The notes: generated by a model not told the origin, from the sequence alone. 64,000 nt of DNA from Euglena gracilis (GCA_039621445.1 CP154957.1:12048182-12112181), one strand, 5' to 3'; positions 11,431-23,855 are shown, numbered from the stretch's first letter. Program-made: numbers and translations.

Positions 11431-12135
11431 TTTTTCCATCCATTTTTGATGCCCCCCCCACCCTACCTCCGCACGCTGTTTCCTCGTGTTACCTTCAGAG
11501 CGTGTCCTCAGAAGTTCCTAGTTTTGCTGTGTGTGTCCTGGTTGGCTGCTGATGATTGCGGGCTTTTTTTGGATTTTATGTTTTGGATTTTTGGATTTTA
11601 TTAGAATGCGAGGCTCAATTTTTTATCTCTGAGCCTCCAAGGTGGCTGTTGTTGTAAAGAGTGTCTATCCATAAGGATTTTTGCAAGGAAGGCCAGTCTC
11701 AATTGGTGAAAAGAGGCAAGCTTTGCCACAGTGCCGGAAGGTGGTTCAATAGGGAGAGCAATTAGGTTGATCAGCATTGAGTTTTGGTAGAAACTGATCA
11801 CACTGAGGACCACATTGATGGATGCTTTTTTTCATTTGGATGTTTAGAAGGAGAGTTTTTCGATTAATTCCATTGCTACCATGGCTGTCCATGCCCCCCC
11901 AAGGCCACCCACACACAAGGCCCCTTGACGTTCTTACGGGTTATGAGTTATTTTAAGGAGATTCGGAGGGGCAAACAAGCTGTTTCCTCTGCAGGTCACA
12001 TTTTGTCCCCTCGGTTCGTCGGTCCAGACAGCCAGGCCTAACCCTTGTGCGTGTCTGAGTTCTCATAAGACTCTCTTTTAATATTTTCTGCTGAGGCATG
12101 AACACACACTGAACATGCTTCAATGCGGCCTCAAG

Positions 12136-12297
12136 GTCCACGGTCTGGCCCGGATCCCAACTTTGGTTCAGATGGGGTTGGCGCTGCACTCCTTCCTTGT
12201 GCCGTGGCACGGCTTCATCGGCCCTACGCAGTTCGAGCCGATGTACACCACAGCACTCGTCGCCCTTTGCTTTGAATTCCTGTCCCGTCAACCTGAG
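12136..12297 (+). CDS. Exon of unidentified protein (frame VHGLARIPTLVQMG)
   Basis: The 162-nt exon holds exactly 54 codons between CTCAAG and a consensus GAG|GTACGG donor, phase 0 at both ends. It reads VHGLARIPTLVQMGLALHSF, then LVPWHGFIGPTQFEPMYTTA and LVALCFEFLSRQPE. It is hydrophobic and helical, resembling alpha-solenoid repeats or membrane helices, but I cannot assign it. Confidence 0.6.
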
Positions 12298-12853
12298 GTA
12301 CGGTGTTCATCATCTTTGGAATGAAAGCTGTCAGCCATAGGACCTGACCCACACCAGCCGAAAAAGTGGTTTTAAATGAATGCTGACTCCAGTGGGATGG
12401 TTGTTCTGAGCTTTTATCATGCTGTTACGGTGATTTTCTGCGACTTTGTTCGCTCCTCCTTTAAATGTCCTCCTTGAACTTGTGGTGGGCCTGGACCACT
12501 TATTTAATGTTCTTGAATAATATTAATAATTAAATCATTATTAATATTATTTTCTATTAATAATAGACACTGCTAAAAAGTCTATTGATTTTTAAAAGTC
12601 AATTGATTGTTTAATTCCGTTCTTTTTTTATCCTTAAAAGGTTTTTTTTTGAAATCCTAAGGGCGTTGTCTGTTTTCATTGTTTGCATACGCAGCAAAGC
12701 AGCAGAAAGAAAATACAATCAGCTGATTTGCATGAAGGTGCTTGTGATGCAGGTTGAATCCTGCCCTGTTGATCTGAAATATTTGATTTTTTCTGACTTT
12801 TTTTCCCCACCTCTCATCAACTGCTCTGGATGGCTACCACGGTGTTTCTGCAG

Positions 12854-12945
12854 GTGGAGGCAGCAGCGGAATCACGTCTTAGTTTCCGGCCAACCGTGTC
12901 CCTCAGCGTCCACTCCAGTGCTCTTGGCATCAAAACAAAGCCAAA
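12854..12945 (+). CDS. Exon candidate of unidentified protein (frame VEAAAESRLSF)
   Basis: After TTTCTGCAG the frame reads VEAAAESRLSFRPTVSLSVH. The 3' border is unclear because a (CA)n tract begins at about 12978. Confidence 0.35.
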
Positions 12946-12977
12946 ATTGGTTCCGTCCTGCCGATCTGAGGAAAAAT

Positions 12978-13223
<246 letters not shown>

Positions 13224-13368
13224 CAATGCCGTCTCTGCAAGACAGCAGATGGATGTTCAGTCAAATACCCACCTTAAAGGAGCAGCATGGAAATGAATCT
13301 CTTAATTCACACATGCCGATTTTTATTGTGCCGTATGTGCCTCTAAGCAGTGGATTGCCACAAGGCAG

Positions 13369-13478
13369 CGACGTCGACGTCACTCTACTCTCGACCCTGG
13401 CCGCCCCCAGCGGCACGCCGGAGTACGCCCCCGCCGCCGTCCAGACCCTCGTGGCGCAGTCTTTCTTCCTGCTCCTTG
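13369..13478 (+). CDS. Exon of unidentified protein (frame DVDVTLLSTLAAPSG)
   Basis: The exon lies between CAAGGCAG and CTTG|GTGTG. The frame reads DVDVTLLSTLAAPSGTPEYA, then PAAVQTLVAQSFFLLL. It is GC-rich and helical, and similar in texture to the exons at 12136 and 14054, so it may belong to the same gene. Confidence 0.55.
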
Positions 13479-14053
13479 GTGTGTCGTGGCTCTGTGTTGG
13501 TTGCCGTGCAATGTGCCCGACAGGGATTGCACGTTCCAATCAATGGCAACGCACCCGTTGTTGCGTTGTCGTGCCTGCGGGACCCCTCGACCGCAAACCC
13601 TGGCTTCAGTCCATCCTCAGAAATTTCCGTAGCTTCCAAACGTACCCCCCCCCCAAACAACCTGGCAGGTCCCTTGGCAATGCCCAAAGGAGCCTGGCTG
13701 GGGGCAAGACAAGAAGGACAGTTCCAGTGACTTGACACATTTTAGTTCAGTGGTTTTCAACAGCGTTGAAAACTCGTTGTCCTGCTTTTTGCACAAAGTT
13801 TGGAACACCCCAAAGAAGTGGGTGTCTGGCCTTTGAACAAGCAAAACCCACCCTGTTGGGATGTTATGTGCACCTCAAATGGGGAAACGGCTGCAAAAAG
13901 AGGAGATTGAAGAGCATAATGGCAATGCCCAAATAACCCTTTAAGGTGAAGACATAGTTCCAGCTTCTAACCCCCACATCACCTCTGCCACTTAATGTTT
14001 TTGTTTGCTCGTTTGTTTTGTTTAATGTGATAACAAAGTACTTTGGGTCTCAG

Positions 14054-14223
14054 GTGAGCAGCAGGAGGTCTTTTTTGCTGCATACGGCTGGTACAATTGC
14101 AATCAGCCCATGCTGGCTTTGCTGAAGGAGGCACTCAGTGCATCGGAGGAACGTCTCCTGGTCTCCGACCACCTGACTGTCTTGTTTAAATCCGGCACGT
14201 CAACACCACAAGGCATTACAACA
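14054..14223 (+). CDS. Exon of unidentified protein (frame EQQEVFFAAYGWYN)
   Basis: The borders are canonical: GGTCTCAG before and ACAACA|GTGAGT after. The frame reads EQQEVFFAAYGWYNCNQPML, then ALLKEALSASEERLLVSDHL and TVLFKSGTSTPQGITT. This is one of the best exons in the left half of the window. The family is not recognised. Confidence 0.65.
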
Positions 14224-14715
14224 GTGAGTTTCTTCTTCTGGTTTGGCCTGTTCACCGCCAGGCATAATCGGAATTTAGGTTGGGGACCTGCTGTGGGGGA
14301 AGAAGGGGCAGGGTGGGTGGGTGGCAGTTCCTGCCAAAGAGGCACAGTGTTTGGGCCATATTGCGATCAGGTTCACCTCACAGTGGTATAAGCCCTGCAA
14401 AGCGTCGAAAAAATTTTGAAGCCTGTGTGACCCCGAGGGCCCACTTTGGGGGGGGTGGGAATATTTATCTTATTATACCTACTGATATTTTTTACTTGTT
14501 AATACTTTCTTATCTTATATTGCTATATTGCTACACATTGCTAAATTATAACTTATAATATATAATGTGTTATTTATATTCATAATACGTTGTGGGGCTG
14601 TGTGTGGGAATTGCCCCCCACCCCGATCCCCTGGGTCTGCAAGCCTACTCATAAAACCTTTCCCACATCCTTTCTGCCGACCAACCATCAACCCCCCACC
14701 ACGCCTGAACCAGCC

Positions 14716-14820
14716 CCGACCAGCTGCCCCTGGCGCCGCCTTCGCCCGAGCCTGCTGCTCCCCCTGCTGGAGCACGCACTGCGACGGGTGTTCGTGGTGG
14801 TGAATGACCTCCCCGAATCA
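14716..14820 (+). CDS. Exon candidate of unidentified protein (frame LLLPLLEHALRRVF)
   Basis: The GC-rich frame reads SCPWRRLRPSLLLPLLEHAL, then RRVFVVVNDLPES. Left border after AACCAG, right border near GAATCAG. The run of Leu followed by Arg and Val suggests a helix then a strand. Confidence 0.45.
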
Positions 14821-15153
14821 GGCTTCTGCTCAGGAGTCCGCAGTCCTGGGAGGTGGGGTGGATTGCAGCTTGGCCAAGTTTGGCGAGTGGACACCCCAGT
14901 GGACACCGGGAGGGTTCACTGGCAAGGCAAGCTGGTGTTGTTTTTTTTCCTGGTGACCGGCGCGACAGACCCTTCAAAACCAGCCAAACATGCCTGTTTA
15001 TGGGAATTTTGGGTATCCTTTTTGGAAAAGAATCGGCCAAAAAGAGAGGAGTGATCCGCAGTTTTTTCGTTTTAGTCTTTTTCCAGTCGAAGCCCCCCAA
15101 GGGCCCCCCTCCCGGGGGGTCTAGCTGGAGGCTTTTTTCTCTTTACGCAAAAG

Positions 15154-15237
15154 CCTGCCTGGAGTGGATGCTGAAGGGCCAATACCGAGTGCTGTTTTGT
15201 ACACTTGGTCCAGGACCTCCTGCAGCCACCATGCAGG
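15154..15237 (+). CDS. Exon of unidentified protein (frame CLEWMLKGQYRVLF)
   Basis: The exon ends at a consensus donor ATGCAGG|GTAAGC. It reads CLEWMLKGQYRVLFCTLGPG, then PPAATMQ. The acceptor is taken at GCAAAAG. Product unknown. Confidence 0.55.
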
Positions 15238-15449
15238 GTAAGCCACGACAACCTTAATCTGTGGTTTGAATGATCGATGTCGAAACCGAAGGTATTTTGG
15301 AATCACCGACGCTAGGGTTCAGGGGAAATGGGGCCCAAAAGGTGCCCGATGCCTGAGCCTTTGGTGCCCGGTGTCTGGCCAGCAATGTCTTTCTCCTGCT
15401 CATCACCCCCCCCCGAACTGTCCCATGGATGACCTGAAAAAAGGATCCG

Positions 15450-15538
15450 CACGGGGTTGCTGCCGGGAGCATATTTTGTCCTGCTGGATCCCAGAGCTGT
15501 CCCCGCATACACTGTCTCAGCTGGAGCACCCCACCCAG
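15450..15538 (+). CDS. Exon candidate of unidentified protein
   Basis: The exon ends at CACCCAG|GTTCTT. Two frames compete: CCREHILSCWIPELSPHTLS and LLPGAYFVLLDPRAVPAYTV. The acceptor is not clear. Confidence 0.35.
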
Positions 15539-16478
15539 GTTCTTCCTTTGGGCTCAGGAACAACCCCATGAGGTCAGGAACCTGAGCGGAAACAGGTGAA
15601 ACCTGGCTTGTGGAGTGACACCTTCCAAAGATCTGATGATGTGTTTGCACTTGCACGCCTTCCAGGACCAACTACTTTCCAATTGCATCTGTTCAATGCC
15701 AAGTTGGCATTAACCACAAGCCGTGACTAAAAATGCCTTGTTGCCCAGATCTTCACAAAGAGCTCTGTGGAAGGTTAAGTTTGAAAATGGAAAATGGAAA
15801 ATGGAAAATTCATGAAGACTGGAACCCCTGTGAAGGGATCACACTGATCCCCTCCCCTGGTCTTAGGCGGCAGATCTTGCATTTAATCTTTTTGTCTGGT
15901 CACACCAACCACTATGCAATGCACAAACCAAACATTTACACAACACGGGTGGCCGGTGTGCACACAACTCCCATTCCATAAATTTGTCTCACACGAAGGT
16001 TCCATTTCGCCTATGCATATTTCGGTCATTAAAAGCGGCATTTTTCTGGAAAGATTCTGTCATACTCATGGAAAAGATCATGCCATAATCATTTTCTATT
16101 TCAACTGCACATCGCATCGTCCAAAATGGTGGCGTCGCTCAGCATCAAACCAGGATACAACGCCCGGCAAGTAGAGGCGGCACATATATTCCAATACCCA
16201 TGGGCGCAACAGCCAGCGTGTGCATCCAACCTCTTTGACAGACAAGACACGAAGATGTTGCTCCGGATGTATTACGCAGCTCATCAGGATAATTAGTTTG
16301 AAACCTTCGTGTTTCCTAACGGGCCTTGCAAACATGCAACAAATATTTTTTCCCCGGTGCGCGTGCTGCTGTTTTGTTGTGTAGGATTTTCAAAAAATGT
16401 CGATTTGCGCATTTGCACACACCGACAGAAACATTCCTTAAGCGCGAGATCCGTCGCCTCAGGTGGTTTTCCGTTTTG

Positions 16479-16479
16479 A

Positions 16480-16534
<55 letters not shown>

Positions 16535-16619
16535 TGTGTGTGCGGGGTGGGGGGGGTGGGTGGGGGGGTGGGTGTGTGGGGGTGGGGGGGGGGGTGTGTG
16601 TGGGTGTTTTTGTGTGTGT

Positions 16620-16664
<45 letters not shown>

Positions 16665-16671
16665 TGTGCAA
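16479..16671. repeat. (TG)n microsatellite with G-rich interruption
   Basis: Two TG runs (16479-16532 and 16598-16671) flank GGTGGGGGGG-type sequence. The many Cys/Val and His/Thr open frames here are artefacts of this repeat. Confidence 0.97.
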
Positions 16672-16713
16672 CTGAAGTGAAAGCCATTGGGACCCTCCCT
16701 CAACCCTGCCCAC

Positions 16714-16924
16714 GGACCTGGCCCCGCGGATGCGGAACTGGAGGTGGGCGAGGCGGACGCGCCACCGCTGCGGCTGAACCGGCTCAGGGCAGAGCTCGGG
16801 GATGGGCTGATGGGCTGGGCCGCTGCTGGGTCCCGTCGCGTAAGGCAGCGCCTGGCAAGTTCTGCCGAACTGTCCGCTGCATGTGATGCTCATCGTCGTT
16901 TGGTTGCCACTGCGACGTTGCTGA
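16714..16924 (+). CDS. Exon of unidentified protein (frame [15 protein letters not shown])
   Basis: A strongly GC-rich exon reads [20 protein letters not shown], then [20 protein letters not shown] and [16 protein letters not shown]. It has alternating acidic and basic helices. The right border is taken at TGCTGA|GTGTGT. Left border uncertain. Confidence 0.5.
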
Positions 16925-17410
16925 GTGTGTGGATGTCTTGCACAAAAAAAAAGGTCAAAGGTTGATGTCTGGTATGATAATGTGAGATTTGTAACGTTCA
17001 CAGCGGAATTGTATCAAGTGAGTGGGCTGCATTGAGGAGCACCAAGCAGCGGTCCCATAGGAGATTTGCTGTGGGATTTGTTCCTCAACGCAGCTGGTCC
17101 CAGATTGCGTGACAAGCTTGCACATGGGGAAGCCCTGAATCACGATATAGACAGTGGTGTGAGCGTTGTGTTTGTGGTTTTATCTTTAAATGTGTCCCGC
17201 AGGTCTGTGGTGTTTATTATTGTAACTCTACCCCCTTTCCCAACCCCCTTTCTGAGTGTTAATTTTTTTGTTACAGCAACAACACATTCAGACTCATTCG
17301 ATGTGAACATCTCATCAGCACACCCTGTTTGGACGGCCTTTTTTCGTCAGCGAAGTGTTATGTTGGGTGAGGGTGTAGAATATATTTTTGAGGAAATTGA
17401 CGTCTGAGTG

Positions 17411-17473
17411 TGAATGAACGAACGAACGAACGAACGAACGAACGAATGAATGAATGAATGAATGAATGAATGA
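17411..17473. repeat. (GAAC)n/(GAAT)n microsatellite
   Basis: Tetranucleotide run changing from GAAC to GAAT units. Confidence 0.95.
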
Positions 17474-17559
17474 GAAATCGACAATGGCAGTATTGGTCAT
17501 GATGATGTTTGATCTTGCAACTGATTGTTTGGTGTATTTACCCCATTCCTGCCGTTCAG

Positions 17560-17781
17560 GGCTCGTCGCCGAGACCCTGGCCACTGTCCTCCTGCTCTGC
17601 AAGCGCTATTCAATATCACCGGCGCCCAGCGACCTGCCCAACGTCACCAAGCCACCGTCACCCGTGGATGACTGCGTGCAGTACACCCACTGGGAGTACG
17701 TACCACGGTTCCACCCTCGGGCCCGGCTACTCCGGGGGCTTGTGGCATCCGTGACAGCATGGAATCGGGTCTTACTTGAGG
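17560..17781 (+). CDS. Exon of unidentified protein (frame LVAETLATVLLLCKRY)
   Basis: Canonical acceptor CCGTTCAG and donor GAGG|GTGCAT. The frame reads LVAETLATVLLLCKRYSISP, then PPSPVDDCVQYTHWEYVPRF and HPRARLLRGLVASVTAWNRV. It has a good mix of helices with a Pro-rich loop. Not assignable to a family by eye. Confidence 0.6.
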
Positions 17782-18309
17782 GTGCATGGGGCCTGATCGC
17801 TGGGGGGTATTTTTTTTTGCCAAAATGCATGTCCAGGTGGCGTTTCAATGTTCTCACGCTGCATTACGGGTTGTGACAGACCAACACGCACCACACACTG
17901 CATTTGTCCCCAAACCACTTTGATTCTGCGGTTAAAATGAAATACCACAGGTTGTATGGTGCCCTCATGTTGGGGGATTGAAAGTAAGGTCCGACCCAGA
18001 TACACCTCCGCGATATGGCTCTGGTGGTGGGCTTCGATACCCAACTGGCGGACATTTTCTCTTTTCCCTCTGCCCTACAACCAAATCCAGCGTTCTGCCC
18101 GCCTTATGCTTCGGCAGAATGGCAAGATTACAACTGCGCTTTCAGCGCCACAGGATACACATACGTCAAGCGTTCTCACCCTCCCTCTCAGGGCTTCGCT
18201 TCCTCTGGTGGTTGGTCAGAAACGAGTTTCTCCGGAATGAGGTCGATTTGTTTCCTCGTTTGATAGAAAGTGGTGACACAATGGGGGAACGTTATTTTGA
18301 ACTCTATGC

Positions 18310-18681
18310 ATGAGAACGGCACAGGGACCAGGGGCCCAGAGTTCTGCTCTGGTGGCAGTCAGACAGAGCCCGGAACTACAAGACCACGAACCCTCATGTG
18401 AGATTCCACAGCCAGTCCCACGGAACCAGATCACTGACTGGGATTGGTGGTCGAATTTTGTGTACGAAACTGGGCAGCTGACCCAGGAATTTCAGCAGTT
18501 CAGACACCAAGCTGCACAGGCAAACCAGCAAATGACAGAAATACTGCACCATCTGCAGCAAACAACCACAGAATGGGTCTGTGAACTGCATGCCGCAGTC
18601 GGAAGGCAGGGTGAAGCGAATCTGAGAAGAAGTGAGTGGACACAATATTTTCAACCCAAGGGTGAGATATATGATGTGTGA
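18310..18681 (+). CDS. 124-codon ORF with coiled-coil-like, Gln-rich C-terminal half
   Basis: An uninterrupted ATG-to-TGA frame, unusually long for this locus and not GC-rich like the exons. The middle is rich in Trp (ITDWDWWSNFVYETGQ), followed by Gln-rich heptads (QLTQEFQQFRHQAAQANQQM). Its ATG overlaps the TGA of an upstream frame (17978-18313) as ATGA. It could be an exon, a remnant of a mobile element, or chance. Confidence 0.35.
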   Translation: MRTAQGPGAQSSALVAVRQSPELQDHEPSCEIPQPVPRNQITDWDWWSNFVYETGQLTQEFQQFRHQAAQANQQMTEILHHLQQTTTEWVCELHAAVGRQGEANLRRSEWTQYFQPKGEIYDV

Positions 18682-19174
18682 TGTATTGGCTACACATATT
18701 TAATATGTGGAATATGATAATTAATAATAATAAAATAAATAATAATAATCATATTTAATATGGATAATATACGTATATAATATGTATACAGCAGAATATA
18801 TCTTGTAGGGTGGTGGTGTTTGTATGTTGACTCTTCTTTTTTTGATGTGGGGATTTTTGAGCGAATTGTTGTCCCCTCCGTGCCAGCTATCGTGAACGTG
18901 GACGAAACCATCCAGGGTTTGATGCCATCTTCCCGTGAGTTTTCCATGATTCTGTTATCAAGGTTCGGATTGAATATCGGTCTTTCAGCCTAGACCCCCA
19001 GTTTTTTTTTGATTTCTGGCCCGCCGGGGTGGACTCTCCATTCACACACATAATAAAAGCCAAACACACAAAGGCATCCAATATACATAATTTCAGTCTG
19101 GTGGCATGACTCATCGGGAGTCCATCGCCTTTCCCCCCTGTTGTTTCTCGCTTGAATTTGTTGCCGGCACCCAG

Positions 19175-19365
19175 TCCTGGAGATGGCATCCCAGTCTGCC
19201 TGTTGGTGTTTGGGGATGCGGCGGTACAGCGCCAACTTCACCCCGAATTGCACACCCCCGCGGTGCCCCGCAACCACGCTGTGGACCACCGACAGGTGGA
19301 GGGCCTCGCATGGCAGCTGTTGGCCTCCACGGCGGCGGGGTGCTCTGACCTTTCCACATCTCCAG
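19175..19365 (+). CDS. Exon of unidentified protein (frame GIPVCLLVFGDAAVQ)
   Basis: Borders CACCCAG and CTCCAG|GTACCG are canonical. The frame reads DGIPVCLLVFGDAAVQRQLH, then PELHTPAVPRNHAVDHRQVE and GLAWQLLASTAAGCSDLS. G/C-rich third positions. Family unknown. Confidence 0.55.
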
Positions 19366-19830
19366 GTACCGGTCCGTTTCTTTTTTTTTGGCTGCTATTT
19401 TGGGCTGGTTCAAGAAAATGGCTGAACATTTTGTGTTGTTTGCATTTTGCTCGTCGTTGAAGTGCTATTAGTAAGTATTGGTAGTTTGATGCATTCTGTC
19501 TCGCCAATTCTTATGAAACTTTCTGGGTCTTCTGTTCTGTTTCACGTTCTTGGATAATTGCCATTTCTATGTTCCATGTTCTGTGGTTAACCATCCCCTG
19601 TATTTTCTTCCCGAAACAGCCTCAATGTCATAGTTTTCATAGTTTTCTGAGGTTTTTTTTTATCACAAGTCCATACGTAGAAAATATTCCTTGTGTTTAA
19701 ATTTGCCCCCTTAATTTGAATTGTGTCGCACCCATGTACACCCCCCTATGAGTTACTTCTTTCGGACAAAATGGTTGCGATTCTGCAACCGAAGCAATCT
19801 GAGGTGGCCAGTCGCTCGTGTTTGCCACAG

Positions 19831-20070
19831 GTGCTCCGTTCCGCCACCTCCCGCTTTGGGCACCGCAGGCTCCACCATTGTCACAGTGGTATCGAACCTG
19901 GCAGGGCCCACCTTTGGTCGAACGCCGTGGGAGGGGGAGGGCCCCTCAAATGGTTTTCATCCGCTGTGCGACCAAGGGTGGCGGCTGAGGGCCACGTGGC
20001 AGCAACGGATTGTGGGCTTGAGAGTGAATGCAGAACCTTTTTCTTCAGCCTCATGGAGCTCAACCGGCAG
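19831..20070 (+). CDS. GC-rich exon candidate, frame ambiguous
   Basis: The candidate lies between TTGCCACAG and CCGGCAG|GTTTGC. Two frames are open throughout. One ends ESECRTFFFSLMELNRQ in phase 0. The other reads GTAGSTIVTVVSNLAGPTFG. It may be two exons with a small intron between. Confidence 0.4.
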
Positions 20071-20369
20071 GTTTGCCCCCTCCCTCTCTGTCTCTCACAA
20101 TTCTTATCATTTTCCCTCCTTTTCTTTCCCTCGACAGATGGGATCATACTGAGCACCGGTATCATTTCTGTTGTTATTATTAAGTTGTTTTGGTGCCATC
20201 CTTAACGTTTTTATTTTATTAACATCTTTTATTTCCAACAATATCTTACCTGTTTTATTGTGTCTCTGCCCATGCATATATCTGAAGTTTTACGTCCATT
20301 CCCGAACACTTAAAGTCTCATTATTTTACAGTATTTTGCGACCTCTCTGTCCGATGACGCCCACCACAG

Positions 20370-20459
20370 ACTCTGGTGGCTCTGACGGCCGCCATGGAAG
20401 CATTTGAGGTGCAACACCTGCAACTCTTCGATTTGGTTACAGTGCGGCGGGCCACCACA
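20370..20459 (+). CDS. Exon of unidentified protein (frame TLVALTAAMEAFEVQ)
   Basis: After CCACCACAG the frame reads TLVALTAAMEAFEVQHLQLF, then DLVTVRRATT. The sequence CACCACAG occurs at both ends of the exon. The helical repeat-like texture is reminiscent of organellar RNA-binding alpha-solenoids, which is only an impression. Confidence 0.45.
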
Positions 20460-20913
20460 GGCCAACGAAAGGCATATGGGACTGACCCACACTGCGTTGG
20501 TCAGACGCCATTGGCAAAGCAAATGTGCCATGAGAATCAGCATCAAGCATCCTTGTTTCTCAACAAATGAAGCCCCACTTGATTTCAGTATTAAATATCA
20601 GTAAAATGATTGCGGAGAGGGGCAGAAAATAGACAGGATAAAGGATATAAAGGATATGACGGCGCGATGAAGTTTCCAGCTTGTGTGTTTAGATGTCTGA
20701 AGAGGCTTTGGGTTGGGTGTTGGGTTGCTGGGGTGGAGAGACGGTGTTGCTGTTTGTCAGAAGCTTTGTCAGCAGCATCTTTTGTTGGCGCACTGTGGTT
20801 GACAACCTGCTGTTGGTGCGACCATTGATGTGGTTCTTGCGATGGTTGATCCTCGAGGTTGAAGGCAGTGTTTCACAATACAAAACCGCAATAGACCCAC
20901 ACTAACCCACAAC

Positions 20914-20958
20914 GTGCATACACACATGCGCACACACGCGCACACGCACACGCACACG

Positions 20959-21001
<43 letters not shown>
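20914..21001. repeat. (CA)n microsatellite with CG interruptions
   Basis: CACACG/CACGCG changing to pure CA. It is followed (21010-21370) by degenerate T-rich repeats around GCACATTTTT that also give spurious frames. Confidence 0.95.
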
Positions 21002-21003
<2 letters not shown>

Positions 21004-22149
21004 GGAGGGAAATGTGTTTCGCATTTTTTCGATTTTTTGCACATTTTTTTCGATTTTTCAAAGTGCGTATTTTGCGCCTTTTTCAATTTTTTCAGCACAT
21101 TTTTTGCTTTTTAGCACATTTTTTTTGTGATTTCCCCAATTCTTCGCAATTTTTTTTGTTCTAATTTTTCGCAGAATTCTATGCAATTGTTGGTAATTTG
21201 CATGTTTTTTTTTGGGGGGCAATTTTTGCATTCTCGTGATTTTTGTGCTCTTTCTCTCAAGTTTCGAGCATTCTTGCGCATGTTTTGTCAAAAAATGTGC
21301 ATTTTAGCACATTTTTGCACATTTCTGCACATTTTGTGCATTTTTGCACATTTTTTTGAGGGGGGGTTAATGCATCCCTCCTGCACGCACACACACAGAC
21401 AGACAGATATGCGCCTCGCCTGTATCTGCATGTCAACAAAATAGAGTGGTCTTTCCTGGACGTGCAAGCAGTCTGAAACTGGATTGTGAAAACCTGACAG
21501 CGAGGGACATTTGGTCATGGAATACTGAGGTACGAGATGATGCCAGTTGCCTGGGGCTGACCAGGGATCTTCCCATCGCCGCTCTCCTTTTTTCCCATCA
21601 TTTGCAGGCAGGACCATAGTGGGCGTAGTCTGTCACACTTGTTCAGTCCCGGAGCCATCGTGATGCACTGAAGCGGGTTCACCCACGGGTAACCATCTCC
21701 GAGCGACTCCGGAACCAAGTTGTCACCGGGCAGGTGTTGTATTTGACCGCATCTTACCAACAATTTGTGGCTCGCCATCTCACCTCTCTTGCCGTTTGTT
21801 AGCTCCATTTACCCCAACAATAGTGCAAAGAATCCAATAAATATAGCTTTGGATCCAACCAGTTATATGAGACAGCGTTCCATCCAACCCATTCTATTCT
21901 CGTCCCGCAAGCCAAGGAGAATTAATGGGGACGAAGCAGGTCACTTTGCTAGATAGATCACCGAAGCACTTGGAACACCTTTGGGAAATTCAAAGAGTAA
22001 CGCAAATATAATACATATATTGCAGGTACTGATAATGCACAAGAATACCAATGCATGCAATTATACACCACAAAAAGACAATAATACAGAATAAAAATGC
22101 ACAACACAAATAATGCAGTCGCTGGTATACATCGCCCACCGTGCCGCAG

Positions 22150-22283
22150 GTGGGAAAGGCGGTGTTGGAGCTCTTGCGATTCAGCTGCTCCAAAGCAAAC
22201 CTTCCCTCTCTGGACCGGTTGTGCGGGCACGTTGGGTGGCAGCCCGTTGCAGCGACCAACCCACCCTCCGGCAACGAGACGAC
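22150..22283 (+). CDS. Exon of unidentified protein (frame VGKAVLELLRFSCSK)
   Basis: Acceptor TGCCGCAG and donor ACGAC|GTGAGG are canonical. The frame reads VGKAVLELLRFSCSKANLPS, then LDRLCGHVGWQPVAATNPPS. One of the clearest exons here. No domain recognised. The longer open frames on both strands around 21960-22616 are shadows. Confidence 0.6.
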
Positions 22284-23493
22284 GTGAGGGGTTGCACATG
22301 TGTTGCCCTGGGCGTTGTACCATATGCTTCGTTTTGTTGCCGTCGATCAGTGGGTGAACGGCGAAAAAAAATGCGATGCGTTCCAGCGCAACCGCTGAGA
22401 CCGTTATTCTCCCGAGAGCAGTGCGCCAGCAGTCCGGCCTGCAGATGCTTTGCCCTCGGGAGGGGGGTGGAGTCTGTGCGGGCTGGCGGGACCCTGGAAC
22501 CCCACTCAACAAATGTCTGTCCTGAAAGTCTGCCATGTGGGATGCGGCAGACGACGAATTGCACAAAAATCGTAAAAATTGTTATGTGTGTTATTATTGA
22601 TATAATTAAGTGTTAATTAAATTATATTATTAATTCAGTGTGTGTGTGTGTGTGTGTGTGTGTCTTTCCCTGGATGCGGGTGCCAGAAAGGTCCCACTCT
22701 CAGTGGCTAAGTTGGCTTGTGATTCTTGGCTCTGTGTTCCAATTACACCTGCATTTTTGTCACCAGTCTTCTCTGTTGAGGAGAATCATGCACATTTTAC
22801 AGGAGTAGTTGGCCGCTTCCCCGCTATCGCTGGGCTTTATCAAGTTTTTAAGCAATGTGGTGCAGGAATGACCTTGGGATAGATAATTTCATTGCTGGTT
22901 GAAATAAATTTGAGAACTCTCAAAGAATTTGAGAGTTTTCTAAACTGTTGCTTGAGCACGTTTTATCTCTTTCTCGTCAATAGCCTTCATCTCTCGGTGT
23001 TGCCCTCAAATGCCCAGGAAGTCAATTTATTTGTCGCAAATAGAAAAGCCATATCTCTTCGACCTTTTCACAGCTTTTTTATTCTCCTTTGCGAGCTTGA
23101 TTCTATTGTATTCTATTGTATTCTATTGTGCTTCTTGGGACAAGGATCTGAACGTTGGATATGACAGCTGTGCAGGTTTGTGTTATTGATTTTTTGACGC
23201 AATTGGTCCCTCCAAATAAACCCCAAAATATGACCCACTCCAAAAATAAGCTTTATCCCCATAGGCCGACGGGATGAATAATTTTTTTTAGACAAAACTC
23301 TTTGTCTTAATTTTTGTTGTTGTTTTTTTTCACTGGAACCAAAAAGAACCATCATTAATCATCATTTTCCGTTCCCCCCCAAAAGCCGAAATATTTCTGT
23401 CTGCGGTTCACACCATGCGTGAATTGAGAATTCTTGTGAATTCTCGGCCCCGAAATTCCCAAAACATCCGAAGCAGAGAAACATCCGAGCACC

Positions 23494-23855
23494 CCCCTGG
23501 AGGGGCTCGACTGCAAGTAGCCCAAGTTTGGCTGGTGAATATCCTAGCGGACCCCCCGGGAAGGCGGGTCCGCCAGCGGGGCTAGCTATGTTATTTTCCA
23601 GTGACTGGCGCGAAGAGGGGGGAACCCCCAACTTGCCAGAAATGCCCATTTTTGACCATTCGTGGGATTTTTCTTTGGAACAAAATCAGCCAAAAAAGGC
23701 TCATTAACCATTTTCCACCTCGGCTTGCAGCGCCGGAGGAAGATTTTTTCCCAGTTGGGGGGACCACGGACCCCCCCCCCCCCCGCCGGGGTCCAGCTGG
23801 TCTTTTTTTTTTCCAGTGTCCAGCAATTGGCAATGGACTCTTAAGCAAAAGCCAG
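23494..23855. repeat. Interspersed element, family B, copy 2
   Basis: Shares with 31477 the blocks 'cccaagtttggctggt', 'gtgactggcgcgaag', 'tggaacaaaatcagcc', 'ccacctcgg', 'gcgccggagga', 'ttttcccagt', 'tccagtgtccagc' and the 3' end CTTAAGCAAAAGCCAG. The 5' terminal repeat is degraded. Confidence 0.8.

Noticed and set aside
21958-22566. 202-codon minus-strand frame
   Set aside because: It overlaps the good + strand exon 22150-22283 in antisense and has an A/T-rich hydrophobic tail typical of random reading.
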